Under the pieces are notes generated by a model, which saw only the letters and a program-made list of their open reading frames with translations, had not been told where the DNA came from and did not search any database. A DNA stretch of 25,184 nt from JBBTWO01 sp038062745. Lineage in GTDB: Bacteria > Patescibacteriota > Microgenomatia > UBA8517. Within the stretch, counting starts at the first letter, position 1. Each line of letters starts with the position of its first letter. The DNA lies in the NCBI GenBank assembly GCA_038062745.1, contig JBBTWO010000069.1, positions 1 to 25,184 of the forward strand. Direction: 5' to 3'. Positions 15,648-22,018 of this stretch are shown one piece after another. Position numbers and translations under genes: made by a program.

Positions 15648-15703
15648 GTAATTTTCCAACTAGTCAAGGATCATTTTCTTACAAATCTATAACAGAATTT
15701 GCA

Positions 15704-15709
15704 TATAAT
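15704..15709 (+). promoter_or_regulatory. -10 box of the histidine kinase gene
   Basis: A perfect TATAAT lies 13 nt before the ATG at 15723. A TTACAA (15679-15684) lies 19 nt upstream as a possible weak -35. No Shine-Dalgarno is seen. Confidence 0.45.
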
Positions 15710-15722
15710 TCTCTATTAGAAT

Positions 15723-16862
15723 ATGCCACAAAAAATAAAAAAACTTAATAGAAGTGCTCTAAGATTGGCGAAGGTTATGCCTATTGACAAAATGTACCAA
15801 TCGATCGTAAAAGAGGCCAAAGAACTCTTTGGAGCAGTAAATGGATCTATTTATTTGGAAATAGAGGGAAGTCTAAGGAGAGTCTATACTACTATTGCCG
15901 TTAAAGAGAGAGTGTTTGTTAGAGATGAATGCCCTACAAGAAAGTCGTTTGATGATAAAGATATTGAAATTATTCCTGTATCTGAGTTTTTGAAAAATCA
16001 TCCCAATTATGACTTCAAAGAGGTAACCCACTTCGTTTCAATTCCGCTTGTATCTAATAATATTAGCATTGCTCTGCTTTATCTACAATTCAAACATCCT
16101 AAAAACTTTACAGAATTAGATATTGAAATGATGAAAGCATTCGCAAATGTAGCTAGTCTAAGAATTAGAAATTTCATTCTTCACGACAATCTTGGGAATA
16201 CTCTGGAAATTAGAGATTTATTTATTTCACTCGCAATTCATGAATTAAGTACCCCTATTACCACTCTATCTGGATATATCAATCTAGCCAAGAAGAGCAA
16301 CTCAAAAAGTTATTTTGATTCAATAGATATACAACTTGAGAGAATACTTAAAATTATGAAAAGTTTGGAAAGGTTTCACCAACTAAAAAAGGTGGGTACA
16401 GTTAAACATAAAAAATTTAGCCTAGGACAAGCAATATCAAGAGCCACAGTTAATTTTCGTTCAAGATTTCCATGCTATCGACTAATTATTGAAGAAGAAT
16501 TTACTATTCCTGAAATTCACATAAAGGGGGATTTGTATAAAATAACCCAGGTTCTTATTCATATTTTTGAAAATGCTGCAAAATTTTCAAAAGACATTAC
16601 GCCAATTGTTGTGCAAATCAAAAAAGACCTTAAACAAGTTAATATTGTTGTTTGCGACAAAGGGCAGGGAATACCAAAAATCGATATTAAGAAAGTAATG
16701 AACGGACACTACAAGGCGGGAGGTCATACTCAACAAGGTATGGGTTTGGGGTTATATCTAAACAAAATAATAGTAGAATCACACGGAGGAAAAATTAATA
16801 TGAAATCTAAACTTGGTCAAGGTACTAAAGTAATAATTACTCTACCAACTATTGAAAAATAA
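15723..16862 (+). CDS. Soluble GAF-domain sensor histidine kinase
   Basis: The 379-aa protein has no membrane segment. An N-terminal GAF-like sensor domain (about residues 15-155) has the pattern AVNGSIYLEIEGSLRRV and HFVSIPLVSNNISIALLYLQ. A dimerisation/phosphoacceptor domain follows with the H-box AIHELSTPITTLSGYI, where His173 is the predicted phosphorylation site. The C-terminal HATPase domain has the N-box HIFENAAKFS (Asn284), G1 box VCDKGQGIPK and G2 box GMGLGLYLNKIIVESHGG. All catalytic boxes are intact, so it should be active. No response regulator is adjacent, making it an orphan kinase that senses a cytosolic signal. The gene is convergent with tRNA-His, 8 bp away. Confidence 0.9.
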   Translation: MPQKIKKLNRSALRLAKVMPIDKMYQSIVKEAKELFGAVNGSIYLEIEGSLRRVYTTIAVKERVFVRDECPTRKSFDDKDIEIIPVSEFLKNHPNYDFKEVTHFVSIPLVSNNISIALLYLQFKHPKNFTELDIEMMKAFANVASLRIRNFILHDNLGNTLEIRDLFISLAIHELSTPITTLSGYINLAKKSNSKSYFDSIDIQLERILKIMKSLERFHQLKKVGTVKHKKFSLGQAISRATVNFRSRFPCYRLIIEEEFTIPEIHIKGDLYKITQVLIHIFENAAKFSKDITPIVVQIKKDLKQVNIVVCDKGQGIPKIDIKKVMNGHYKAGGHTQQGMGLGLYLNKIIVESHGGKINMKSKLGQGTKVIITLPTIEK

Positions 16863-16870
16863 TGCCTGGG

Positions 16871-16943
16871 GGTGGCTTAGGAGGATCGAACTCCCGGCCT
16901 ATTCTTCCACAGAGAATCGCTCTACCACTGAGCTAAAGCCACC
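16871..16943 (-). tRNA. tRNA-His(GTG)
   Basis: The acceptor is GTGGCTT/AAGCCAC, the D stem is GCTC/GAGC, the anticodon stem is ATTCT/AGAAT around CTGTGGA (anticodon GTG), and the T loop is TTCGATC. The extra 5' G (G-1) opposite C73, diagnostic for tRNA-His, is encoded. CCA is not encoded in register; the next bases are CCC. Confidence 0.93.
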
Positions 16944-16953
16944 AAGTAGGTCT

Positions 16954-16959
16954 ATTATA
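16954..16959 (-). promoter_or_regulatory. -10 box of tRNA-His
   Basis: A perfect TATAAT on the minus strand lies 10 nt before the first base of tRNA-His (G-1), with a weak TTTTAT 17 nt further upstream. It suggests that tRNA-His can be transcribed apart from the Leu-Pro-Gly group. Confidence 0.4.
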
Positions 16960-17050
16960 TCTTAAATGGCTTGAGGATAAAACGTTGAAGAACGGGATCT
17001 TTATTTTTGAACGGGTAAGCAAAGCTTGGCACCCTCCTCGTTTCACTCGG

Positions 17051-17122
17051 AGCGGGTAGAGGGAGTCGAACCCTCATCATCACTTTGGAAAAGTGAGATA
17101 ATAGCCGCTATACGATACCCGC
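17051..17122 (-). tRNA. tRNA-Gly(TCC)
   Basis: The acceptor is GCGGGTA/TACCCGC with discriminator T. The anticodon stem TCACT/AGTGA holds TTTCCAA, giving anticodon TCC. The T arm is GAGGG/CCCTC-like with TTCGACT. CCA is not encoded (CCG follows). A 107-bp gap separates it from tRNA-His. That gap holds a direct repeat GAACGGG and the tRNA-His -10 box, with no gene. Confidence 0.92.
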
Positions 17123-17127
17123 TTGTG

Positions 17128-17200
17128 TCGGAGTGGCGGGATTCGAACCCACGGCCTCTGCGTCCCAAACGCAGCGCTCTACCAACTGAGCCACACTCCG
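17128..17200 (-). tRNA. tRNA-Pro(TGG)
   Basis: The acceptor is CGGAGTG/CACTCCG with discriminator A. The D stem is GCTC/GAGC, and the anticodon stem CTGCG/CGCAG holds TTTGGGA, giving anticodon TGG. The T arm contains TTCGAAT. CCA is not encoded. It is 5 bp from both tRNA-Gly and tRNA-Leu, so these three should share a transcript. Confidence 0.94.
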
Positions 17201-17205
17201 ATATG

Positions 17206-17288
17206 TGCCGGGGGCGGGATTCGAACCCGCACAGGCGTTAACCTACACGCTCTTAAGGCGTGCGTGTCTACCATTCCACCACCTCGGC
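17206..17288 (-). tRNA. tRNA-Leu(TAA)
   Basis: This is a class II tRNA of 83 nt with a long variable arm (AGG...CCT). The anticodon stem CACGC/GCGTG holds CTTAAGA, giving anticodon TAA. The T arm is GCGGG/CCCGC with TTCGAAT. The acceptor GCCGAGG/CCCCGGC has one A-C mismatch at pair 5-68. CCA is not encoded. It is the first gene of the Leu-Pro-Gly set in transcription order. Confidence 0.92.
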
Positions 17289-17310
17289 ATATTTTTTAAA
17301 GTACGCTCAT

Positions 17311-17316
17311 ATTATA
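17311..17316 (-). promoter_or_regulatory. -10 box of the tRNA-Leu-Pro-Gly unit
   Basis: A perfect TATAAT on the minus strand lies 22 nt before tRNA-Leu. No convincing -35 is visible at 17 nt. Readthrough from pyrG is also possible because no terminator is seen between pyrG and the tRNAs. Confidence 0.4.
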
Positions 17317-17354
17317 TATTCTTTTCTGTAATGAGACTAGGTTCAACCTGAGAT

Positions 17355-19046
17355 TTATTTTTTCAGGCAATTTTCAATGAAAGCCGAAAATATCGGGTGG
17401 GGAGTAAGTGGCCTACTTATGTATTCAGGGTGAAATTGAGTCCCAACAAAAAATGGGTGGTCTTTAAGTTCTATCGCTTCAACTAACTTTCCATCTGGAG
17501 AAACACCAGAAATTACAAACCCCGCCTTTTCAAACATATCTTTGTAATTGTTATTAAATTCATACCTATGTCTGTGGCGTTCAAAAATAATATTTTTATT
17601 ACCTATTTCTGTTTTTACATTTGGATTCGGTTCGTGCCAAGGAGTGTTTTTTGCTTTTCCATATTTATCATATGCTTTGGCTAAGACGGTTCCTTTTTTA
17701 AGTAAACATGGCCAAGCACCAAGCCTAATAGTTCCACCATACTGTTTTTTAGCTAAATACTCTAACTGGTCATCCATAACGTGGATTACTTTGTTTTTAC
17801 TATTTGGATCAGCTTCTTGAGTATTGGCATCTTTTAACCCCAATACATTTCTAGCAAATTCAATTGTAGCCATTTGCATACCAAAGCAAAGCCCTAAATA
17901 GGGAATTTTGTTTTCGCGGGCAAATCTGATGGCTTTTATTTTTCCTTCAACTCCTCTTTTTCCCCACCCTTGAGGAACAACTATTCCATCCATATCTTTT
18001 AAAATCTCTGGCATGTTTTTTTCTTGAGATTCACTGTCAATCCAGTGGAACTCTGGTTTACACCCCTGACTCCAACATGAATGCAACAGAGCTTCAATAA
18101 CTGAAACATACGAATCTGCTAATTGATAATCTCCAGTGGCAAAATATTTTCCCACCATGGCAATTTTTACAGACTTCAAATTGTTGTTTGTCACTGTCTT
18201 AACCATTTTCTGCCAGTTTTTAATATTAGTGTGTTTGCCAGTTTTAAGTCCCAACAACTTCAAACAAGTTGAGGCCATATGGTGGCCTTGCTTATGGAAC
18301 ATCAAGGGAGCTTTATAAATAGTGTCTAAATTTGGAGCACTAAAAACCTGATCTGCATTAATGTTACAAAACATGGCCAATTTATCAATTCTTTTTTGAT
18401 CAATTTCTTTTTCGCTTCTGGCTATGATGATATCTGGCTGAATACCCATACCATTTAATATGTGAACCGAGGCTTGTGCAGGCTTACTTTTTAGTTCTCC
18501 AATATGAGCCAAGAAAGGCAGATAAGTAACATGAACTTGCAAAACATCTTTGGGGTTCTTTAATCTTAGAATTCTTGAAGCTTCAAAGAAGATACCATTT
18601 TTATATTCGCCAACTGTCCCTCCAAATTCAATGATAACAATATCAGCTTTATTTACCTGTCCAGCCAATTTAATTCTTCTGATTATTTCATCAGTTACAT
18701 GGGGAATCATGTCTACTGTTTCACCACCATATTCCAAAGCTCTTTCTTTTCTTAATATCTCCTGATAGATTTGACCTGCAGTTACATAGTTTTCACGGTG
18801 TAAGTTTTTGTGAATAAAGCGTTCATAGTGACCCAAATCTTCATCTGTTTCAATACCATCATGGGTGACAAACACTTCTCCATGTTCTTGGGGACGAAGA
18901 GTACCTGCATCAATATTAAAATACATATCCATTTTAATTGGAGTTACTTTATATCCTCTTGATTGAAGCAAGAAAGAGAGGGCTGCGGTAGTGACTCCTT
19001 TACCAAGTCCACTTATCACTCCACCTGAAACAAAAATATACTTCAC
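17355..19046 (-). CDS. pyrG: CTP synthase (glutamine-hydrolysing)
   Basis: CTP synthase makes CTP from UTP, ATP and glutamine, the last step of pyrimidine nucleotide synthesis. The 563-aa protein has the N-terminal synthetase domain with KYIFVSGGVISGLGKGVTTA, HGEVFVTHDGIETDEDLGHY and NGMGIQPDIIIAR. The C-terminal class I glutamine amidotransferase has the nucleophile Cys387 in YLGLCFGMQMA and the His-Glu pair in GTQFHPEY. In the substrate loop the common DPY is DMY. The frame stays open to a TTG at 19094, but the family N-terminus begins at VKYIFVSGG. A TTGACA-N18-CTACAA promoter lies within the extension, ending 11 nt before the GTG at 19046, so I choose that GTG. The gene is divergent from the DUF3800 gene. 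Confidence 0.95.
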   Translation of the reverse strand: MKYIFVSGGVISGLGKGVTTAALSFLLQSRGYKVTPIKMDMYFNIDAGTLRPQEHGEVFVTHDGIETDEDLGHYERFIHKNLHRENYVTAGQIYQEILRKERALEYGGETVDMIPHVTDEIIRRIKLAGQVNKADIVIIEFGGTVGEYKNGIFFEASRILRLKNPKDVLQVHVTYLPFLAHIGELKSKPAQASVHILNGMGIQPDIIIARSEKEIDQKRIDKLAMFCNINADQVFSAPNLDTIYKAPLMFHKQGHHMASTCLKLLGLKTGKHTNIKNWQKMVKTVTNNNLKSVKIAMVGKYFATGDYQLADSYVSVIEALLHSCWSQGCKPEFHWIDSESQEKNMPEILKDMDGIVVPQGWGKRGVEGKIKAIRFARENKIPYLGLCFGMQMATIEFARNVLGLKDANTQEADPNSKNKVIHVMDDQLEYLAKKQYGGTIRLGAWPCLLKKGTVLAKAYDKYGKAKNTPWHEPNPNVKTEIGNKNIIFERHRHRYEFNNNYKDMFEKAGFVISGVSPDGKLVEAIELKDHPFFVGTQFHPEYISRPLTPHPIFSAFIENCLKK

Positions 19047-19057
19047 TACGGAACTAT

Positions 19058-19087
19058 TTGTAGCATATTGTATACTGTAGTTGTCAA
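19058..19087 (-). promoter_or_regulatory. putative pyrG promoter
   Basis: On the minus strand TTGACA (19082-19087), an 18-nt spacer and CTACAA (19058-19063) lie 11 nt before the GTG start. This placement supports the GTG over the upstream TTG. The -35 overlaps the palindrome at 19078-19090. Confidence 0.45.
19071..19076 (+). promoter_or_regulatory. putative -10 box of the DUF3800 gene
   Basis: TATACT lies 18 nt before the ATG at 19095. No strong -35 is visible. The perfect palindrome at 19078-19090 lies between this box and the ATG. Confidence 0.3.
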
Positions 19088-19090
19088 CTA
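19078..19090. promoter_or_regulatory. perfect 13-bp palindrome, candidate operator
   Basis: TAGTTG-T-CAACTA is a perfect inverted repeat in the 48-bp region between the pyrG and DUF3800 start codons. It covers the pyrG -35 box and sits just downstream of the DUF3800 -10 box. A dimeric repressor here could control either or both genes; the protein is unknown. Confidence 0.35.
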
Positions 19091-19094
19091 TCAA

Positions 19095-19889
19095 ATGGAC
19101 AAATATACAATTTTCATTGATGAGTCTGGAACTGCAACAATAGGAAACCCTAAAACTTCACCCTACTTCACTGTTTGTGGTTTTGTTTCTAGCCAAAAAA
19201 CCAGTACTAAGTTAAAAGAAAGTCTTAATGCTCTCAAATTTAAATATTTCAAAAACAAATCTTACATATTACACAACACTGAAATAAGACGAGATTTAAA
19301 ATATCGTAAGAGGAGCATTTCTGATTTCGCTAAAGATTTGAATTTACTCCTACGGCAACATAACTTCTTCTTACTGTTTGTAATTGTCGACAAGAACAAA
19401 GCTCTGGAGTGGTCATGGAAAACCCAAACGGTATATAGAAAGTCTTATAAAGAAATAATCGGCAATCTAGTGAAATTCTTAATTGCCAAAGATGTTGTTG
19501 GTAGTATTTGTTCAGAAGCAAGTTCAATTCAACAAGATCTTTTTATATATCAAGCTTTTGTCCATTATGTAGCCAACGGTATTGATGAATTATCCATATC
19601 CTACAAAGAAGTTAAAGAACATTTGACCTCCTTAAGTTTTGTAACAAAATTAAACAATGATGCCGAGGAACAAATAGCAGATTTGTTTGGCAGTATTGGT
19701 AGAACTTATATTGAACTCCAAGAAGGAAAAAGATCACTTGAAAACCTTGATCCGATCGAGCAGGTTTTAATTGCTTCACTAGAAAAGAATATGTTCAATG
19801 GATTAAAGGCGAAGATCGAAAGAAAAAAGCAGCTTTACAACAAAATAGTCCCAATGGTCATATTGCCTCAAACGCAAAAAACTGGCTAG
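19095..19889 (+). CDS. DUF3800 domain protein
   Basis: The 264-aa protein has the DUF3800 (PF12686) pattern: the N-terminal KYTIFIDESGTA (Asp9-Glu10), a hydrophobic strand YFTVCGFV, His60 in YILHNTEIRR, LFVIVDKNKA, and the C-terminal acidic EEQIADLFGS (Asp196). The spaced acidic residues are compatible with a metal-dependent, RNase H-like nuclease fold, but the activity of the family is not established to my knowledge. Members are often found in accessory regions and next to defence or phage genes. Translation from an upstream TTG (19068) is possible, but the ATG gives the family start. The gene lies between pyrG and tRNA-Arg, and its stop is inside a terminator-like hairpin. Confidence 0.8.
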   Translation: MDKYTIFIDESGTATIGNPKTSPYFTVCGFVSSQKTSTKLKESLNALKFKYFKNKSYILHNTEIRRDLKYRKRSISDFAKDLNLLLRQHNFFLLFVIVDKNKALEWSWKTQTVYRKSYKEIIGNLVKFLIAKDVVGSICSEASSIQQDLFIYQAFVHYVANGIDELSISYKEVKEHLTSLSFVTKLNNDAEEQIADLFGSIGRTYIELQEGKRSLENLDPIEQVLIASLEKNMFNGLKAKIERKKQLYNKIVPMVILPQTQKTG

Positions 19890-19917
19890 CGGCCGTTGGG
19901 CTCACTTACCAGTTTTT
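19877..19917 (+). terminator. Terminator-like hairpin after the DUF3800 gene
   Basis: AAAAACTGG (19877-19885) and CCAGTTTTT (19909-19917) form a perfect 9-bp stem with a 23-nt loop, ending in a T tract. It overlaps the DUF3800 stop codon (19887-19889). Because both arms carry A/T tracts, it could act in both directions. A second short GC hairpin followed by TTTTTT lies at about 19932-19951. Confidence 0.5.
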
Positions 19918-19967
19918 CTTGGCTTGATTATACCCCGTGTGGGAGGTTTTTTCAAGATTCAATGCTG

Positions 19968-20041
19968 TGCGCCCAGAGGGACTTGAACCCCCAACCTCTT
20001 CGTCCGAAGCGAAGCGCTCTATCCAGTTGAGCCATGGGCGC
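19968..20041 (-). tRNA. tRNA-Arg(TCG)
   Basis: The acceptor is GCGCCCA/TGGGCGC with discriminator A. The D stem is GCTC/GAGC, and the anticodon stem CTTCG/CGAAG holds CTTCGGA, giving anticodon TCG (CGA codon family). The T arm contains TTCAAGT. CCA is not encoded. Confidence 0.93.
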
Positions 20042-20051
20042 CTACTCTCGT

Positions 20052-20057
20052 ATTATA
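20052..20057 (-). promoter_or_regulatory. -10 box of tRNA-Arg(TCG)
   Basis: A perfect TATAAT on the minus strand lies 10 nt upstream of the tRNA 5' end, the same distance as for tRNA-His. The -35 region is weak (TTTCAA). Confidence 0.45.
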
Positions 20058-20066
20058 CAAGCCTTG

Positions 20067-20095
20067 TTGCATTTTTGAAAACTTGGGATTAAAAT
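20067..20095 (+). promoter_or_regulatory. promoter of the 251-aa unknown gene
   Basis: TTGCAT (20067-20072), a 17-nt spacer and TAAAAT (20090-20095) precede the ATG by 9 nt, with no Shine-Dalgarno. This is one of the clearest leaderless-type arrangements in the window. Confidence 0.5.
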
Positions 20096-20104
20096 TCCTT
20101 CACT

Positions 20105-20860
20105 ATGGCACGGGACAGAATAAATGAATTAATAATTCCCAAAAGGATTGGGGAAATAGACTTTGTACCTGTAGGAAGTAATCACGATACAGAAGGTGAA
20201 GCTAATGGAGGGTTGAAATGGCTTCATAATTTCATCGATTCCAGAGCAAGTCTTTTACGAGGTATTGACCCTCAGTTTCCAGAACTTCCAGGGATACCAG
20301 CTTATGAAATTTTCAAGAAATTACAAGAGGATAGATTGTGTAAGAATCCCTATTTGGTAGTTTTTACCAATAAAAGTTTCCCAGATCGAAAAGAATCCCC
20401 ATCAACATTTCCTGCTAGCGGTTTATTATTAAATCCAACCGGTGGTGTTGATGGTCTAGCATTAACACAACAAATACTAAGCCAAACCAATCCCCAAGCA
20501 AAAGAGAAAGACCAAGATTCCGTGGAGTTTGGAATTGTTGCCCAGTTAAATATAAAAGATTATTGGATAGATGATAGAAAAACATTTCTGATGATTTCTA
20601 CAAACGGCAAGCGACTCAATGTAAAAATCCTTAATAGTAGTTCAGTCAGGATTTATAACGAATGGCGAAAAAAATCTAAAACAGTTGACGTTTCAAGAGA
20701 ACATCCATCAAGAGTGATTGTCTACATCCCACAACTCCTTAGAAGAACTATTGTCAAAGACAATGATAACAAAATAAATGAAGTTGAAAGATCAATAGCA
20801 ACCCTTGGAATAGGAAATAATCACTTAGTCAGTCTTGCTAACCAGAAATTACTCCGATAG
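20105..20860 (+). CDS. Hypothetical protein, 251 aa
   Basis: I do not recognise this protein. It is soluble, with no signal peptide or membrane helix. The sequence has mixed alpha/beta character: a strand-like EIDFVPVG, a helical KWLHNFIDSRASLL, strands in NPYLVVFTNKSF and VEFGIVAQLNIKDYW, and a basic region NEWRKKSKTVDVSREHPSR. One block is TFPASGLLLNPTGGVDG. No metal-binding Cys/His cluster or nucleotide-binding loop is visible. A clear promoter precedes the ATG by 9 nt. The DRG-like GTPase gene follows after 38 bp with its own TATAAT. It starts just downstream of tRNA-Arg on the opposite strand, a common place for accessory genes. Confidence 0.7.
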   Translation: MARDRINELIIPKRIGEIDFVPVGSNHDTEGEANGGLKWLHNFIDSRASLLRGIDPQFPELPGIPAYEIFKKLQEDRLCKNPYLVVFTNKSFPDRKESPSTFPASGLLLNPTGGVDGLALTQQILSQTNPQAKEKDQDSVEFGIVAQLNIKDYWIDDRKTFLMISTNGKRLNVKILNSSSVRIYNEWRKKSKTVDVSREHPSRVIVYIPQLLRRTIVKDNDNKINEVERSIATLGIGNNHLVSLANQKLLR

Positions 20861-20880
20861 TCAGTTTAATCTTCATAAAG

Positions 20881-20886
20881 TATAAT
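20881..20886 (+). promoter_or_regulatory. -10 box of the DRG-like GTPase gene
   Basis: A perfect TATAAT lies 12 nt before the ATG at 20899. The -35 region is weak. No Shine-Dalgarno is present. Confidence 0.45.
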
Positions 20887-20898
20887 TGGCCCTAGATT

Positions 20899-22011
20899 AT
20901 GTCAACAATTGCAGAACAAATTGAAGAGATTGAAAAAGAGATACGGGAAACACCATATCATAAAGGGACCGAGCATCACATCGGAATGATGCGAGCCAAG
21001 CTTTCAAAGCTTAAAGATAAAGAACTTGAGAAGTCTTCAAAAAAAGGTGGAGGCGGGGGAGGATATGCTGTTAAAAAACAAGGAGATGCCACGATAGTTT
21101 TAGTTGGTCCTCCATCGGCTGGTAAATCAACCTTAATTAACAATTTAACCAATGCTCAATCGAAAGTTGCTCCATATGCCTTTACAACCGTTACTGTTAT
21201 CCCTGGTATGTTTGTATACAACGACGCCAGGATTCAGATTCTGGATGTTCCAGGACTCATTGAAGGGGCAGAAGAGGGTAAGGGAAGGGGAAAGGAAGTC
21301 TTATCTGTGGTTAGGGGAGCTAATTTAGCAGTTTTAATTAGTGATATCTACAGACCGGCCGCAATAGAGAGAATTGTTGCTACTTTGGAAAGAAATGGAA
21401 TTCGCATAAATAAACTTCCACCTGCAATACAAGTAGAAAAGAGGATGGCAGGAGGAGTAATCATTCACTCCAACATTAAACAGGAGTTGGATAAACAAAC
21501 AATCAAAGATGTTGCTTCGGAATTTGGAGTTAAAAACGCAGAAATAACTATTCGTGAATGTTTAACAATGGACAGACTTATGGACGCTTTCTCAAGTAAT
21601 AGAGTATATATTCCTGCAATTAAAGTTTTGAATAAAGCCGATGAGGTCAACAGTGAAACTTGTGTGAAAAACAAGAACAGTTTTTACTCACTGTCTAACG
21701 AAGAAAAGAAACAATATTTACTCATCAGTGTTGAAAAGGGGATTGGCATGCAAAAGTTTAGAGATAGAATCATGGAACATTTAGGACTAGTGAAAGTATA
21801 TTTGGTTAGACAATTGGAAGAACCAAATTTTGATAACCCCATGGTAATGAAAAATGGTAACACTATTTTAGATTTAGCACACCAGATTGGATCAGAATTT
21901 TTGGAAAATAAAAAAGCAGCCAAGATTTGGGGCACAGGTGCTAAATTTGCAGGCCAGGAAGTTTCTTTTGAAACAAAACTTCAAGAAGGCATGCAAATAA
22001 GGTTTGTTTAG
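20899..22011 (+). CDS. DRG-family (Obg/DRG superfamily) GTPase with TGS domain
   Basis: The 370-aa protein has the full DRG layout. The N-terminal helical region is IAEQIEEIEKEIRETPYHKG followed by HHIGMMRAKLSKLKDKELEK. A Gly-rich linker (GGGGGGY, residues 50-56) leads to the G domain: G1 GPPSAGKST (70-78), G2 in YAFTTVTVIPG, G3 DVPGLIEGAEEGKGRGKEV, G4 NKAD and G5 near ISVEKG. Between G3 and G4 is the DRG-type insertion, including RINKLPPAIQVEKRMAGGV. The C-terminal TGS domain has KVYLVRQLEEPNFDNPMVMK and KIWGTGAKFAGQEV. By memory it aligns with eukaryotic and archaeal DRG1 almost end to end, and it lacks the N-terminal Obg fold of bacterial Obg. DRG proteins bind ribosomes, and a translation role is likely by analogy. 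Confidence 0.9.
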   Translation: MSTIAEQIEEIEKEIRETPYHKGTEHHIGMMRAKLSKLKDKELEKSSKKGGGGGGYAVKKQGDATIVLVGPPSAGKSTLINNLTNAQSKVAPYAFTTVTVIPGMFVYNDARIQILDVPGLIEGAEEGKGRGKEVLSVVRGANLAVLISDIYRPAAIERIVATLERNGIRINKLPPAIQVEKRMAGGVIIHSNIKQELDKQTIKDVASEFGVKNAEITIRECLTMDRLMDAFSSNRVYIPAIKVLNKADEVNSETCVKNKNSFYSLSNEEKKQYLLISVEKGIGMQKFRDRIMEHLGLVKVYLVRQLEEPNFDNPMVMKNGNTILDLAHQIGSEFLENKKAAKIWGTGAKFAGQEVSFETKLQEGMQIRFV

Positions 22012-22018
22012 ATGTTTG

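Noticed and set aside
15454..15648. Plus-strand open frame opposite the 67-aa unknown gene
   Set aside because: Its product is Ser/Ala-rich without structure. The minus-strand frame has a TATAAT at the typical 9-nt distance and a more protein-like sequence.
16944..17050. Hairpin GGGT-gcc-AAGC-ttt-GCTT-ACCC after tRNA-Gly as a terminator
   Set aside because: The stem is interrupted by a 3-nt bulge and is followed by an A-rich rather than a T-rich stretch on the transcribed strand.
17026..17241. A 71-codon plus-strand open frame reading EWRDSNPRPLRPKRSALPTEP
   Set aside because: It is the reverse strand of tRNA-Gly, tRNA-Pro and tRNA-Leu. This peptide pattern is a well-known false translation of tRNA T arms and anticodon arms.
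19047..19094. N-terminal extension of CTP synthase from TTG 19094
   Set aside because: It overlaps the TTGACA promoter and the palindrome, and the family start matches GTG 19046.
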